Origin: Streptomyces sp. SLBN-31
GTDB taxonomy: Bacteria; Actinomycetota; Actinomycetes; Streptomycetales; Streptomycetaceae
NCBI RefSeq assembly: GCF_006715395.1
Contig: NZ_VFNC01000003.1
Span: 1,263,761 to 1,327,760 of the forward strand
Length of the DNA stretch: 64,000 nt
Reading direction: 5' to 3'
A program made the position numbers and the translations under genes. Shown one piece after another: positions 42,452 to 51,933 of this stretch (its first letter is position 1; every line of letters starts with the position of its first letter). Below the pieces are notes generated by a model. It did not search any database, was not told the origin of the DNA, and saw nothing but the letters and a program-made list of their open reading frames with translations.

Positions 42452-42499
42452 CATCGGCGGCCCGGCGGGACGGACATTCGTCCCGCCGGGCCGCCGATG
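42452..42499. terminator. Very strong hairpin, 21-bp perfect stem
   Basis: Arms 42452-42472 and 42479-42499 are perfectly complementary around the loop GACATT. The arms begin CATCGGCGGCCC and end GGGCCGCCGATG. It starts 16 bases after the MenJ-like stop. The next gene (NlpC/P60) converges on it, with its stop at 42648. The 42500-42647 stretch holds no gene. Confidence 0.85.
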
Positions 42500-42647
42500 T
42501 GTGCGCGACGCCCCGTCAATGCCCTGCCCGCCGGGGACAATTCGGGCACTGAGTGCGATTCCGGCCGTGGGTGCGACGGAGGGCCGCTGCCCCCGAGCGG
42601 CAGCGGCCCTTTCCGTGTCGTGTTCTGTGTCCTGATGTGTCCCGGTG

Positions 42648-43448
42648 TCAGAGCACCCGCACCGCGCCGGTCGGCGGGTCGTAGGAGAGCGGCTTCTCCA
42701 CGACGCCGGTCGAGGGGTTCTGCGCGCCGACGAACATGCCGTCACCGACGTACAGCGCCACGTGGTACGCGCTGCCCGCGCTGCCCCAGTACAGGATGTC
42801 GCCGGGCTGCAGGTTGCTCAGCGAGACCTGGGTGCCGGCCGTCGACTGGTCCTGCGAGACGCGCGGCAGGCTGATGCCGACCTGCTTGAACGCGGTCTGC
42901 ATGAGGCCGGAGCAGTCCCACGAGTTGGGGCCGGTGCCGCCGGAGACGTAGGCGTCGCCGATCTGTGCCTTCACGAAGGCGATGACCGCCGCGGCCGAAC
43001 CGGTGGCCGTGGAGGAGCTCGTGGAGGCGCTGGAGCCCACGGAGGCGGACAGGGTGGTCCGCTCGGAGCTGCGGGACGCGGCGCGCTCCGCGGCGGCCTT
43101 ACGGGCCTCCTCGGCCTTCTTCTTCGCCTCGGCCTTCTTCTTCGCCTCGGCGAGGTCCGCCTTGGCCTGCTTCGCGGCCTTTGCGGCGGCCGCGTCACGC
43201 TCGGCCTGCAGCTCGTAGTTCGCGGCCGCCTGCTGAGTGGCGTCCGCGGACTGGGCGACCTGGGCGGCCAGGTCGGCCGTCAGGGTGGGCAGTTGCAGGG
43301 TCTGAGTGGTCTCGGCTGCGTTCGCCGAGGCCGCACCCGCCGCCGCCATGCTGAGTACGCCACCGGCAACTCCGGCACGCACGGCGAGGTTCGTCGTCGC
43401 GCTGCGGCGGGGTTTCCGGTGGCTGCGTATGTGAGCGGTGTGGGACAT
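42648..43448 (-). CDS. Secreted NlpC/P60 family peptidoglycan hydrolase
   Basis: A 266-residue cell-wall endopeptidase. The N-terminus (HRKPRRSATTNLAVRAGVAG then GVLSMAAAGAASANA) is a signal peptide. A coiled-coil region rich in Ala, Lys and Glu (about 55-140) and a Ser/Thr linker lead to the NlpC/P60 domain with GPNSWDCSGLMQTAFKQVG (nucleophile cysteine) and SAYHVALYVGDGMFVGAQN (histidine). It should cut stem peptides during growth or septation. ATG 43448 begins the family-like MSHTAHIRSHRK; ATG 43478 in frame is possible. No ydaO riboswitch was found upstream. Confidence 0.88.
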   Translation of the reverse strand: MSHTAHIRSHRKPRRSATTNLAVRAGVAGGVLSMAAAGAASANAAETTQTLQLPTLTADLAAQVAQSADATQQAAANYELQAERDAAAAKAAKQAKADLAEAKKKAEAKKKAEEARKAAAERAASRSSERTTLSASVGSSASTSSSTATGSAAAVIAFVKAQIGDAYVSGGTGPNSWDCSGLMQTAFKQVGISLPRVSQDQSTAGTQVSLSNLQPGDILYWGSAGSAYHVALYVGDGMFVGAQNPSTGVVEKPLSYDPPTGAVRVL

Positions 43449-43780
43449 GAGAACAACCGGTATCAGGGGCTCCTCCATACCTTCAAGAAACGTGTGGTGC
43501 GCCACAGTTGCTCAATGGACCCCCCAAATTCCTCGCCAGGGTTTCCTTATTGACGCCGTAACGGACATTGCGGACGCGACCCATCAAGCCCGTGATCACG
43601 CTCTTTCGCCAGTACGCCCGAATTGCCCCCGACCTACCATCGGTTGGGACAGTTGGCCAAGCCCGGTTCTCAGACGCCTCTCATGGATGTGGCGGAGGTC
43701 ACGCAACGGTCACGGCAATGCGTGCGTCACGCGCGTAGATCACGAAGGGATTGCGCCGGGATCGCGAGGCGGACTCGCTC

Positions 43781-43802
43781 GTGAACGGATGCACGCGTTC
43801 AC
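43781..43802. promoter_or_regulatory. 22-base operator-like inverted repeat
   Basis: GTGAACG (43781-43787) and CGTTCAC (43796-43802) with an 8-base spacer. It is 333 bases upstream of the NlpC/P60 start and 415 bases upstream of nuoA. The binder is unknown. Confidence 0.4.
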
Positions 43803-44091
43803 ATCGCGCCGCAGACCTCACTCCGAGGTGTGAACCGGCTCCACTATCAAGGCGGTGGGTCCAGCACCAATTTGCATGCAGCGGAACTCTCTTGATATGG
43901 AGACGCCCCCTCCGAGCTGCGCCGACGAGCGAAAATGTCACCTCTGGTGATCACTCTGGCGCTTCGCGTACGAAGATCACCGCTCATCCGACTTCATGAT
44001 CCTTCGTCAGGTGGTGGAGATCACAAAGGTTGTGCAATACCCCGTGTCGCAGATCACAGAGCGGCAGGCATAAGATGCGAGGCAGTCGGGC

Positions 44092-44109
44092 TTGTGACCT
44101 GCTTCACAT
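44092..44109 (+). promoter_or_regulatory. Rex operator (ROP) of the nuo operon
   Basis: TTGTGACCTGCTTCACAT matches the Rex consensus TTGTGAANNNNTTCACAA at 10 of the 12 or more fixed positions, including both TGTGA/TCACA cores. Rex is the actinobacterial NADH/NAD sensor known to repress nuoA-N in S. coelicolor when NADH is low. The site lies 107 bases before the nuoA start and just downstream of a TAAGAT box, where it would block initiation. Confidence 0.8.
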
Positions 44110-44146
44110 GTTCTCGATCTTCGTTGGGACGAACGGAGGTTGGAGG

Positions 44147-44182
44147 GGCGTGGGAGGCCGGTGTGAGTCCGGCACCAACGCC
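44147..44182 (+). promoter_or_regulatory. Nested leader hairpin before nuoA with a cobalamin-riboswitch-like loop
   Basis: Outer stem GGCGT/ACGCC and inner stem GCCGG/CCGGC enclose TGTGAGT, so the loop reads GGTGTGAGTCC (44160-44170), preceded by GGGAG. This resembles P5/L5 of cobalamin riboswitches (GGGAA...GGTGNGANTCC). The B12 box and the L13 kissing hairpin are not visible in the 34 bases before the start codon, so a working riboswitch is doubtful. Confidence 0.25.
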
Positions 44183-44216
44183 AGCAGTCAGTGCCGACTG
44201 AGAGGAGCGAGGAGCG

Positions 44217-44576
44217 GTGAACGCGTATGCGCCCATCCTCGTACTGGGAGCCCTCGGGGCAGGCTTTGCGATCTTCTCCGTGGTCATGGCCACGCTGATC
44301 GGTCCGAAGCGGTACAACCGGGCCAAGCTCGAGGCCTACGAGTGCGGTATCGAGCCCACCCCCACGCCGGCCGGCGGCGGGCGTTTCCCCATCAAGTACT
44401 ACCTGACGGCGATGCTCTTCATCGTCTTCGACATCGAGATCGTCTTCCTCTACCCCTGGGCCGTCACCTTCGACGCCCTGGGGATCTTCGGGCTCGTGGA
44501 GATGCTGCTCTTCGTGCTCACCGTCTTCGTCGCCTACGCGTACGTATGGCGGCGGGGCGGCCTGGAATGGGACTGA
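44217..44576 (+). CDS. nuoA: NADH-quinone oxidoreductase subunit A
   Basis: A 119-residue membrane subunit of complex I with three helices. Family motifs are YECGIEPTPTPAGGGRFPIKYYLTA, IVFDIEIVFLYPWAVTF and the C-terminal VAYAYVWRRGGLEWD. It is the first gene of a 14-gene rightward operon in the standard A to N order. GTG 44217 follows overlapping GAGGAG and GGAG sites. The Rex operator and a structured leader lie upstream, so this gene marks the control point for the whole complex. Confidence 0.97.
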   Translation: MNAYAPILVLGALGAGFAIFSVVMATLIGPKRYNRAKLEAYECGIEPTPTPAGGGRFPIKYYLTAMLFIVFDIEIVFLYPWAVTFDALGIFGLVEMLLFVLTVFVAYAYVWRRGGLEWD

Positions 44577-44591
44577 GGGGCCTTTAACGAC

Positions 44592-45142
<551 letters not shown>

Positions 45143-45146
<4 letters not shown>

Positions 45147-45898
45147 GCGACGCGAACGGTGCGAACGGGGCGTCGAACGGCGTGAACCCCGAGAAGGACC
45201 TCGGCGCCTCCAACCTCCCCGGCCAGCGGGGCGAGGGCGGTGAGGAGATCCGCGTCCAGCGCGGCATGTTCGGCGCCAACAACGGCGGCGACACCTCCGG
45301 CTACGGCGGCCTCGTCCGCTCGGTCCGCCTTCCGGGGCCGGCCGCCCGCCCCTACGGCGGCTGGTTCGACGAGGTCGCAGACGAGCTGGAGGGCGCGCTG
45401 GAGGAGCAGGGCCTGCTCCCGGACAACGCCATCGAGAAGACGGTCGTCGACCGCGGCGAACTCACCTTCCACATCGAGCGTGAGCACCTGCTGCGCGTCG
45501 CCCGCACCCTGCGCGACGACCCGGCCCTGCGTTTCGAGCTGTGCACCGGCGTCAGCGGTGTCCACTACCCGCACGACAAGGGCCGCGAGCTGCACGCCGT
45601 CTACCACCTGCGCTCGATCACCCACAACAGGCTCATCCGCCTCGAGGTCAGCGCCCCCGACAGCGACCCGAAGATCCCCTCGCTGGTGTCGGTGTACCCG
45701 ACCAACGACTGGCACGAGCGTGAGACCTACGACTTCTTCGGGATCGTCTTCGACGGTCACCCGGCGCTGACGCGGATCATGATGCCGGACGACTGGCAGG
45801 GCCATCCGCAGCGCAAGGACTACCCCCTCGGCGGCATCCCCGTCGAGTACAAGGGCGCCCAGATCCCGGCTCCGGACCAGCGGAGGTCGTACTCGTGA
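45143..45898 (+). CDS. nuoC: NADH-quinone oxidoreductase subunit C
   Basis: A 251-residue peripheral subunit, separate from NuoD as is usual in actinobacteria. The 30-kDa subunit core starts near residue 85 and includes [20 protein letters not shown] and the signature [40 protein letters not shown]. The first ~60 residues ([20 protein letters not shown] and on) are a Gly/Asn-rich, low-complexity extension not present in E. coli. GTG 45143 overlaps the nuoB stop (GTGA), and the stop overlaps the nuoD start in the same way. Confidence 0.96.
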
Positions 45899-47217
45899 GC
45901 ACGCAGTCAGCATCGGCCCGCGAGACCACCGAGGGCACCGTGTACACGGTCACCGGTGGCGACTGGGACGAGGTCGTCCAGTCCGCGGCCCGCGCCGACG
46001 ACGAGCGCATCGTCGTCAACATGGGGCCCCAGCACCCGTCCACCCACGGAGTGCTGCGCCTGATCCTGGAGATCGACGGTGAGACGGTCACCGAGGCCCG
46101 CTGCGGCATCGGCTACCTCCACACCGGCATCGAGAAGAACCTCGAGTTCCGCACGTGGACGCAGGGCACCACGTTCGTGACGCGCATGGACTACCTGACG
46201 TCCTTCTTCAACGAGACCGCCTACTGTCTCGCCGTCGAGAAGCTCCTCGGCATCGAGGACCAGATCTCCGAGCGCACCAAGATCATCCGGGTGCTCCTGA
46301 TGGAGCTGAACCGGCTCTCCTCCCACCTGGTGTGCATCGCCACCGGCGGCATGGAGCTCGGCGCCACCACGATCATGATCTACGGATTCCGTGATCGTGA
46401 AATGATTCTCGACATCTACGAGCTCATCACGGGCCTGCGCATGAACCACGCGTACATCCGGCCCGGCGGACTCGCCCAGGACCTGCCGCCCGGCGCGGTG
46501 GACCACATCCGCGAGTTCGTGAAGAAGATGAAGAAGAACCTCCCGGAGTACGACAAGCTCGCCACCGGGAACCCCATCTTCAAGGCCCGTATGCAGGACG
46601 TCGGCTATCTGGACCTGGCCGGCTGCATGGCCCTCGGCGCGACGGGACCGATCCTGCGCTCCACCGGCCTGCCGCACGACCTGCGCAAGGCGCAGCCCTA
46701 CTGCGACTACGAGACCTACGACTTCGAGATCCCGACCGCCGACACCTGCGACTCCTACGGACGCTTCCTGATCCGCCTGGAGGAGATGCGCCAGTCGCTG
46801 GGCATCATCGAGCAGTGCCTGGACCGGCTGCAGCCCGGCCCGGTCATGGTCGCCGACAAGAAGATCGCCTGGCCCGCCCAGCTCGCCCTGGGACCGGACG
46901 GGCTCGGCAACTCCCTCGACCACATCAAGAAGATCATGGGCACCTCCATGGAGGCCCTGATCCACCACTTCAAGCTGGTCACCGAGGGCTTCCGCGTCCC
47001 GCCGGGACAGGCCTACGCGGCCGTCGAGTCGCCCAAGGGCGAACTCGGGGTGCACGCCGTGTCCGACGGCGGCACCCGCCCCTACCGGGTCCACTTCCGG
47101 GACCCGTCCTTCACCAACCTGCAGGCCATGGCGGCGATGTGCGAAGGCGGCCAGGTCGCCGACGTCATCGTGGCCGTCGCGTCCATCGACCCCGTGATGG
47201 GAGGCGTCGACCGGTGA
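45895..47217 (+). CDS. nuoD: NADH-quinone oxidoreductase subunit D
   Basis: A 440-residue subunit that forms the quinone pocket with NuoB and NuoH. Landmarks are [20 protein letters not shown] near residue 42, with the quinone-binding histidines, [28 protein letters not shown], and the C-terminal [15 protein letters not shown]...[16 protein letters not shown]. The last motif ends in the usual MGxVDR. Length is normal plus a ~35-residue N-terminal extension. The GTG overlaps nuoC and the stop overlaps nuoE. Confidence 0.97.
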   Translation: MSTQSASARETTEGTVYTVTGGDWDEVVQSAARADDERIVVNMGPQHPSTHGVLRLILEIDGETVTEARCGIGYLHTGIEKNLEFRTWTQGTTFVTRMDYLTSFFNETAYCLAVEKLLGIEDQISERTKIIRVLLMELNRLSSHLVCIATGGMELGATTIMIYGFRDREMILDIYELITGLRMNHAYIRPGGLAQDLPPGAVDHIREFVKKMKKNLPEYDKLATGNPIFKARMQDVGYLDLAGCMALGATGPILRSTGLPHDLRKAQPYCDYETYDFEIPTADTCDSYGRFLIRLEEMRQSLGIIEQCLDRLQPGPVMVADKKIAWPAQLALGPDGLGNSLDHIKKIMGTSMEALIHHFKLVTEGFRVPPGQAYAAVESPKGELGVHAVSDGGTRPYRVHFRDPSFTNLQAMAAMCEGGQVADVIVAVASIDPVMGGVDR

Positions 47218-48086
47218 CCACCAGTCCTTCGGAGCACGGCGTCAGCCTGGGCATGCCCGAACTGCCCGCGCCCGCCTACCCGGCCGACGTCCGTGAACGG
47301 CTCGAGAGGGACGCGCGCGAGATCATCGCCCGCTACCCCGACTCCCGCTCGGCCCTGCTGCCACTGCTGCACCTCGTGCAGTCGGAGGAGGGCCATGTCA
47401 CGCGCACCGGGATGCAGTTCTGCGCGGACGTGCTGGAGCTGACCACGGCCGAGGTCACCGCCGTCGCGACCTTCTACACCATGTACCGGCGCAAGCCGAG
47501 CGGCGACTACCAGGTCGGCGTCTGCACCAACACGCTGTGCGCGGTGATGGGCGGCGACGCGATCTTCGAGGAGCTCCAGGAGCACCTCGGCGTCGGCAAC
47601 GGCGAGACCACCGGCGACGGCAAGGTCACCCTGGAGCACATCGAGTGCAACGCGGCCTGCGACTTCGCGCCGGTGGTGATGGTCAACTGGGAGTTCTTCG
47701 ACAACCAGACCCCGGCCAGCGCCAAGCGCCTCGTCGACGACCTGCGCGCCGGACGCGACGTCGAGCCCACGCGCGGGGCACGCCTTTGCACCTTCAAGGA
47801 GACCGCGCGGATCCTGGCCGGCTTCCCCGACGAGCGGCCCGGGGCCGTCGAGGAGAGCGGCAGTGCGGGACCGGCGTCGCTCGTGGGCCTCCGCCTGGCA
47901 AGGGGAGAGACCGCACCCGCGCGCGTGGTCCATCCGCGGGACGGCGGCCCGCACGACGAGCCGCAGGACAGGGAAGTGCACGAGCCGTCGCCGACCGAGC
48001 ACCTCAGCTCGCACGACGCGCCGCAGGAGACGTCGGCCTCCGACCCAGCCCACCCGGCAGGGCCCGCCGCCGAGGAGGGGGAGTGA
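47214..48086 (+). CDS. nuoE: NADH-quinone oxidoreductase subunit E
   Basis: A 290-residue subunit with a thioredoxin-like domain that holds the [2Fe-2S] cluster N1a. Ligands are Cys104 and Cys109 in VCTNTLC and Cys145 and Cys149 in [11 protein letters not shown]. coli NuoE has 166 residues; here everything after about residue 205 is an extra hydrophilic tail rich in Glu, Asp, Pro, His and Ser, likely disordered. GTG 47214 overlaps the nuoD stop. The stop TGA shares one base with the nuoF ATG (TGATG). Confidence 0.96.
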   Translation: MTTSPSEHGVSLGMPELPAPAYPADVRERLERDAREIIARYPDSRSALLPLLHLVQSEEGHVTRTGMQFCADVLELTTAEVTAVATFYTMYRRKPSGDYQVGVCTNTLCAVMGGDAIFEELQEHLGVGNGETTGDGKVTLEHIECNAACDFAPVVMVNWEFFDNQTPASAKRLVDDLRAGRDVEPTRGARLCTFKETARILAGFPDERPGAVEESGSAGPASLVGLRLARGETAPARVVHPRDGGPHDEPQDREVHEPSPTEHLSSHDAPQETSASDPAHPAGPAAEEGE

Positions 48087-49432
48087 TGACCTTGGCACCC
48101 GAACTGAAGGACACCAGCCCGGAGAAGCTGCTCGCACCCGTGTTGTCGGCCTTCTGGGACGAGGACAGGTCCTGGTCGCTGGACGTCTACAAGAGGCACG
48201 AGGGGTACGAGGGCCTGCGCAAGGCGCTGGCGATGTCGCCGGACGACCTGATCGCGTACGTCAAGGACTCCGGTCTGCGCGGCCGCGGCGGCGCGGGATT
48301 CCCGACGGGAATGAAATGGCAGTTCATTCCGCAGGGTGATGGAAAACCGCACTATCTAGTTGTCAACGCCGACGAGTCGGAGCCGGGAACCTGCAAGGAC
48401 ATCCCGCTCCTCTTCGCGAACCCGCACAGCCTCATCGAGGGCATCGTCATCGCGTGTTACGCCATCAGGTCTTCGCATGCCTTCATCTATCTGCGGGGTG
48501 AAGTCGTCCCCGTTCTGCGGCGGTTGCACGAGGCCGTGCGCGAGGCCTACGCGGCGGGCTACCTCGGCGAGAACATCCTGGGCAGCGGGCTGAACCTGGA
48601 ACTCACCGTGCACGCCGGCGCCGGCGCGTACATCTGCGGTGAGGAGACCGCACTGCTCGACTCGCTCGAAGGCCGCCGGGGTCAACCGCGGCTCCGTCCC
48701 CCTTTCCCCGCCGTGGCGGGCCTCTACGCGTGCCCGACTGTTGTGAACAACGTCGAGTCGATCGCGTCGGTTCCCGCGATCGTCCATCGGGGCAAGGAAT
48801 GGTTCCGGTCGATGGGCAGCGAGAAGTCCCCCGGCTTCACGCTGTACTCGCTCAGCGGCCATGTCGCGAGCCCCGGCCAGTACGAGGCCCCGCTCGGCAT
48901 CACGCTGCGCCAGCTGCTGGAGATGAGCGGCGGCATGCGGCCGGGCCACCGGCTGAAGTTCTGGACGCCGGGCGGCTCCTCGACGCCGATGTTCACCGAC
49001 GAGCACCTCGACGTGCCCCTCGACTACGAGGGCGTCGGCGCCGCCGGTTCCATGCTCGGCACCAAGGCTCTGCAGTGCTTCGACGAGACGACCTGCGTCG
49101 TCCGCGCCGTCACCCGCTGGACCGAGTTCTACGCCCACGAGTCCTGCGGCAAGTGCACGCCGTGCCGAGAAGGCACCTACTGGCTCGTGCAGTTGCTGCG
49201 TGACATCGAGGCCGGCAAGGGCGCCATGGACGACCTCGACAAGCTGAACGACATCGCCGACAACATCAACGGCAAGGCGTTCTGCGCCCTCGGCGACGGC
49301 GCCGCCTCGCCGATCTTCTCCTCGCTGAAGTACTTCCGCGAGGAGTACGAGCAGCACATCACCGGCCGGGGCTGCCCCTTCGACCCGGCCAAGTCGACGG
49401 CCTGGGCGGACCGCCCGGAGGTGAACGCATGA
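48086..49432 (+). CDS. nuoF: NADH-quinone oxidoreductase subunit F
   Basis: A 448-residue flavoprotein that oxidises NADH. The FMN/NADH site includes [16 protein letters not shown] and [14 protein letters not shown], then [17 protein letters not shown], and the N3 [4Fe-4S] cluster is bound by [12 protein letters not shown] plus KAFCALGDG near the C-terminus. Length is typical. ATG 48086 follows GAGGAGGGGGAG and shares a base with the nuoE stop; GTG 48083 would add one residue. The stop overlaps the nuoG start (ATGA). Confidence 0.97.
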   Translation: MTLAPELKDTSPEKLLAPVLSAFWDEDRSWSLDVYKRHEGYEGLRKALAMSPDDLIAYVKDSGLRGRGGAGFPTGMKWQFIPQGDGKPHYLVVNADESEPGTCKDIPLLFANPHSLIEGIVIACYAIRSSHAFIYLRGEVVPVLRRLHEAVREAYAAGYLGENILGSGLNLELTVHAGAGAYICGEETALLDSLEGRRGQPRLRPPFPAVAGLYACPTVVNNVESIASVPAIVHRGKEWFRSMGSEKSPGFTLYSLSGHVASPGQYEAPLGITLRQLLEMSGGMRPGHRLKFWTPGGSSTPMFTDEHLDVPLDYEGVGAAGSMLGTKALQCFDETTCVVRAVTRWTEFYAHESCGKCTPCREGTYWLVQLLRDIEAGKGAMDDLDKLNDIADNINGKAFCALGDGAASPIFSSLKYFREEYEQHITGRGCPFDPAKSTAWADRPEVNA

Positions 49433-51933
49433 CCGTGACCACCAGTGCTCCCTCCGGAGGGGGAGAGGCGGCGGTCCCGCCGGAGGACCTCGTCACGCTG
49501 ACCATCGACGGCGCCGAGATCAGCGTGCCCAAGGGCACCCTGGTCATCCGGGCCGCCGAGCAGCTCGGCATCGAGATCCCCCGCTTCTGCGACCACCCCC
49601 TCCTCGACCCGGTCGGCGCCTGCCGGCAGTGCATCGTCGAGGTCGAGGGCCAGCGCAAGCCGATGGCGTCCTGCACCATCACGTGCACGGACGGCATGGT
49701 CGTCAAGACGCAGCTCACCTCGCCGGTCGCCGAGAAGTCCCAGCACGGTGTGATGGAGTTCCTCCTCATCAACCACCCGCTGGACTGCCCGGTCTGCGAC
49801 AAGGGCGGCGAGTGCCCGCTGCAGAACCAGGCCATGTCGCACGGCCAGGCCGACTCCCGCTTCGACGGCAAGAAGCGGACGTACGAGAAGCCGGTCGCGA
49901 TCTCCACACAGGTCCTGCTCGACCGCGAGCGGTGCGTGCTGTGCGCGCGCTGCACCCGCTTCTCCAACCAGGTCGCGGGCGATCCGATGATCGAGCTGCT
50001 GGAGCGGGGCGCGCTGCAGCAGGTCGGCACCGGTGAGGGCGACCCCTTCGAGTCGTACTTCTCCGGCAACACCATCCAGATCTGCCCGGTGGGCGCGCTC
50101 ACCTCGGCGGCGTACCGATTCCGCTCCCGTCCCTTCGACCTGGTCTCCTCGCCGAGCGTGTGCGAGCACTGCTCCGGCGGCTGCGCGACCCGCACCGACC
50201 ACCGGCGCGGCAAGGTCATGCGGCGCCTGGCGGCCAACGACCCCGAGGTCAACGAGGAGTGGATCTGCGACAAGGGCCGCTTCGCGTTCCGCTACGCACA
50301 GCAGCGCGACCGGCTCACCACCCCCCTGGTGCGCAACGCCGAGGGCGACCTCGAACCGGCCTCCTGGCCGGAGGCGCTGCAGATCGCCGCTCAGGGCCTG
50401 CTCGCCTCGCGCGGCCGCACCGGCGTCCTGACCGGCGGCCGGCTCACCGTCGAGGACGCCTACGCGTACAGCAAGTTCGCGCGCGTGGCGCTCGATACGA
50501 ACGACATCGACTTCCGCGCGCGCGTGCACAGCGGCGAGGAGGCCGACTTCCTGGCGGCGCGGGTCGCCGGCCGGGGACGGGACCTCGACGGTACGGGTGT
50601 CACGTACACCTCCCTGGAGAAGGCGCCCGCCGTCCTGCTGGTCGGCTTCGAGGCCGAGGAGGAGGCGCCCGGCGTCTTCCTGAGGCTGCGCAAGGCCTGG
50701 CGCAAGCACGGGCAGAAGGTGTTCGCGCTGGCCACGCACGCGACGCGCGGCCTGGAGAAGGCGGGCGGCACGCTGCTGCCGGCCGCCCCCAGCACCGAGA
50801 CCGAGTGGCTCGACGCGCTCGCGAGCGGGGTCGGCCTGGAGGACGACGGCGCGAAGGCCGCCGAGGCGCTGCGCGCCGAGGGCGCCGTGATCGTCGTCGG
50901 CGAGCGGCTCGCCGCAGTGGCGGGAGGTCTGACCGCCGCCGTACGCGCCTCCTCCGCCACCGGGGCCCAGCTGGTCTGGATCCCGCGGCGGGCCGGAGAG
51001 CGCGCGGCCGTGGAGGCCGGCGCGCTGCCGTCCCTGCTGCCGGGCGGCCGTCCGGCGACCGACCCACGCGCGCGTGAAGAGGTGGCCGCGGTCTGGGGGG
51101 TCGCCGAACTCCCGCACCGCTACGGCCGCGACACCAGCCAGATCGTGGAGGCCGCCGCGAGCGGCGAACTGCAGGCCCTGGTGGTCGCGGGCGTCGAGAT
51201 CGCCGACCTGCCAGACCCGGCACGCGCGCGTGAAGCACTTCACGAGGCCGGGTTCGTGGTGTCGCTGGAGCTGCGGCCCAGTGAGGTCAGCGAACACGCC
51301 AGCGTCGTCCTGCCGGTCGCCGCGGTCGCCGAGAAGGCCGGAACCTTCCTCAACTGGGAGGGCAGGGTGCGCTTCTTCGACGCCGCGCTCAAGCCCGAGC
51401 AGATGACCCGCCGCCTCGCGCCGACCGACGCGCGTGTGCTGCAGATGCTGGCCGACGCCATGGACGTGCACCTGGGTCTGCCGGACCTGCGCACCGTGCG
51501 CTCCGAGATCGACCGGCTCGGTCCCTGGGACGGGCCGCGCGCCTCCGAACCTCTGGAGACCGGGGGCCAGTTGCCCAGGCCCGCGGCCGGGGAGGCCGTA
51601 CTCGCCGGGCACCGCCTCCTGCTCGACCGGGGCGTCCTGCAGGAGGGCGACGAGGCGCTCGCCGGCACCCGGCACGCCGCCCACGCGCGCGTGTCGGCCG
51701 CGACGGCGGCCGAGGTGGGCGTCAAGGACGGCGATCTCCTCGCCGTGACCGGACCCGCGGGAGCCGTCGAACTCCCCCTGCAGACCGCGGAGATGCCCGA
51801 CCGGGTGGTCTGGCTCCCGCTGAACTCCGTCGGCGGGGGAGTCGCCTCCGACACCGGGGCGCTGCCCGGCGCCCTCGTCCGCATCGGCCCGGCGACGACC
51901 GTCGGCGAGGCCCCGAAGGAGGTGGAGGGATGA
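49429..51933 (+). CDS. nuoG: NADH-quinone oxidoreductase subunit G
   Basis: An 834-residue iron-sulfur protein. An N-terminal ferredoxin domain carries a [2Fe-2S] site in [23 protein letters not shown]; next come [20 protein letters not shown], then [15 protein letters not shown], and a molybdopterin-type domain opening with [14 protein letters not shown]. The C-terminal half is a degenerate formate-dehydrogenase-like domain without molybdenum function. Two [17 protein letters not shown] stretches belong to its last barrel. ATG 49429 overlaps nuoF and the stop overlaps nuoH. Confidence 0.96.
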   Translation: MTVTTSAPSGGGEAAVPPEDLVTLTIDGAEISVPKGTLVIRAAEQLGIEIPRFCDHPLLDPVGACRQCIVEVEGQRKPMASCTITCTDGMVVKTQLTSPVAEKSQHGVMEFLLINHPLDCPVCDKGGECPLQNQAMSHGQADSRFDGKKRTYEKPVAISTQVLLDRERCVLCARCTRFSNQVAGDPMIELLERGALQQVGTGEGDPFESYFSGNTIQICPVGALTSAAYRFRSRPFDLVSSPSVCEHCSGGCATRTDHRRGKVMRRLAANDPEVNEEWICDKGRFAFRYAQQRDRLTTPLVRNAEGDLEPASWPEALQIAAQGLLASRGRTGVLTGGRLTVEDAYAYSKFARVALDTNDIDFRARVHSGEEADFLAARVAGRGRDLDGTGVTYTSLEKAPAVLLVGFEAEEEAPGVFLRLRKAWRKHGQKVFALATHATRGLEKAGGTLLPAAPSTETEWLDALASGVGLEDDGAKAAEALRAEGAVIVVGERLAAVAGGLTAAVRASSATGAQLVWIPRRAGERAAVEAGALPSLLPGGRPATDPRAREEVAAVWGVAELPHRYGRDTSQIVEAAASGELQALVVAGVEIADLPDPARAREALHEAGFVVSLELRPSEVSEHASVVLPVAAVAEKAGTFLNWEGRVRFFDAALKPEQMTRRLAPTDARVLQMLADAMDVHLGLPDLRTVRSEIDRLGPWDGPRASEPLETGGQLPRPAAGEAVLAGHRLLLDRGVLQEGDEALAGTRHAAHARVSAATAAEVGVKDGDLLAVTGPAGAVELPLQTAEMPDRVVWLPLNSVGGGVASDTGALPGALVRIGPATTVGEAPKEVEG

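Larger units (their letters stand above)
43449..44216. other. 768-base divergent regulatory region between NlpC/P60 and nuoA
   Basis: No convincing gene. It is rich in palindromes: a 22-base inverted repeat at 43781-43802, TCACC-TCT-GGTGA at 43938-43950 next to GTGATCAC (43947-43954), and CACAA-AGG-TTGTG at 44022-44034. A Rex site lies at 44092-44109 and a stable leader hairpin at 44147-44182. TAAGAT at 44071-44076 is a plausible -10 box for nuoA. Short ORFs on both strands lack a ribosome site and protein-like composition. Confidence 0.6.

Noticed and set aside
43506..43740. ydaO (cyclic di-AMP) riboswitch upstream of the NlpC/P60 gene
   Set aside because: Expected because some Streptomyces wall hydrolases have one, but I could not find the conserved core on the minus strand. 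A covariance search would settle it.
43699..43999. Overlapping small ORFs on both strands upstream of nuoA
   Set aside because: No ribosome site, no codon bias, no protein-like features; the region is palindrome-rich and regulatory.
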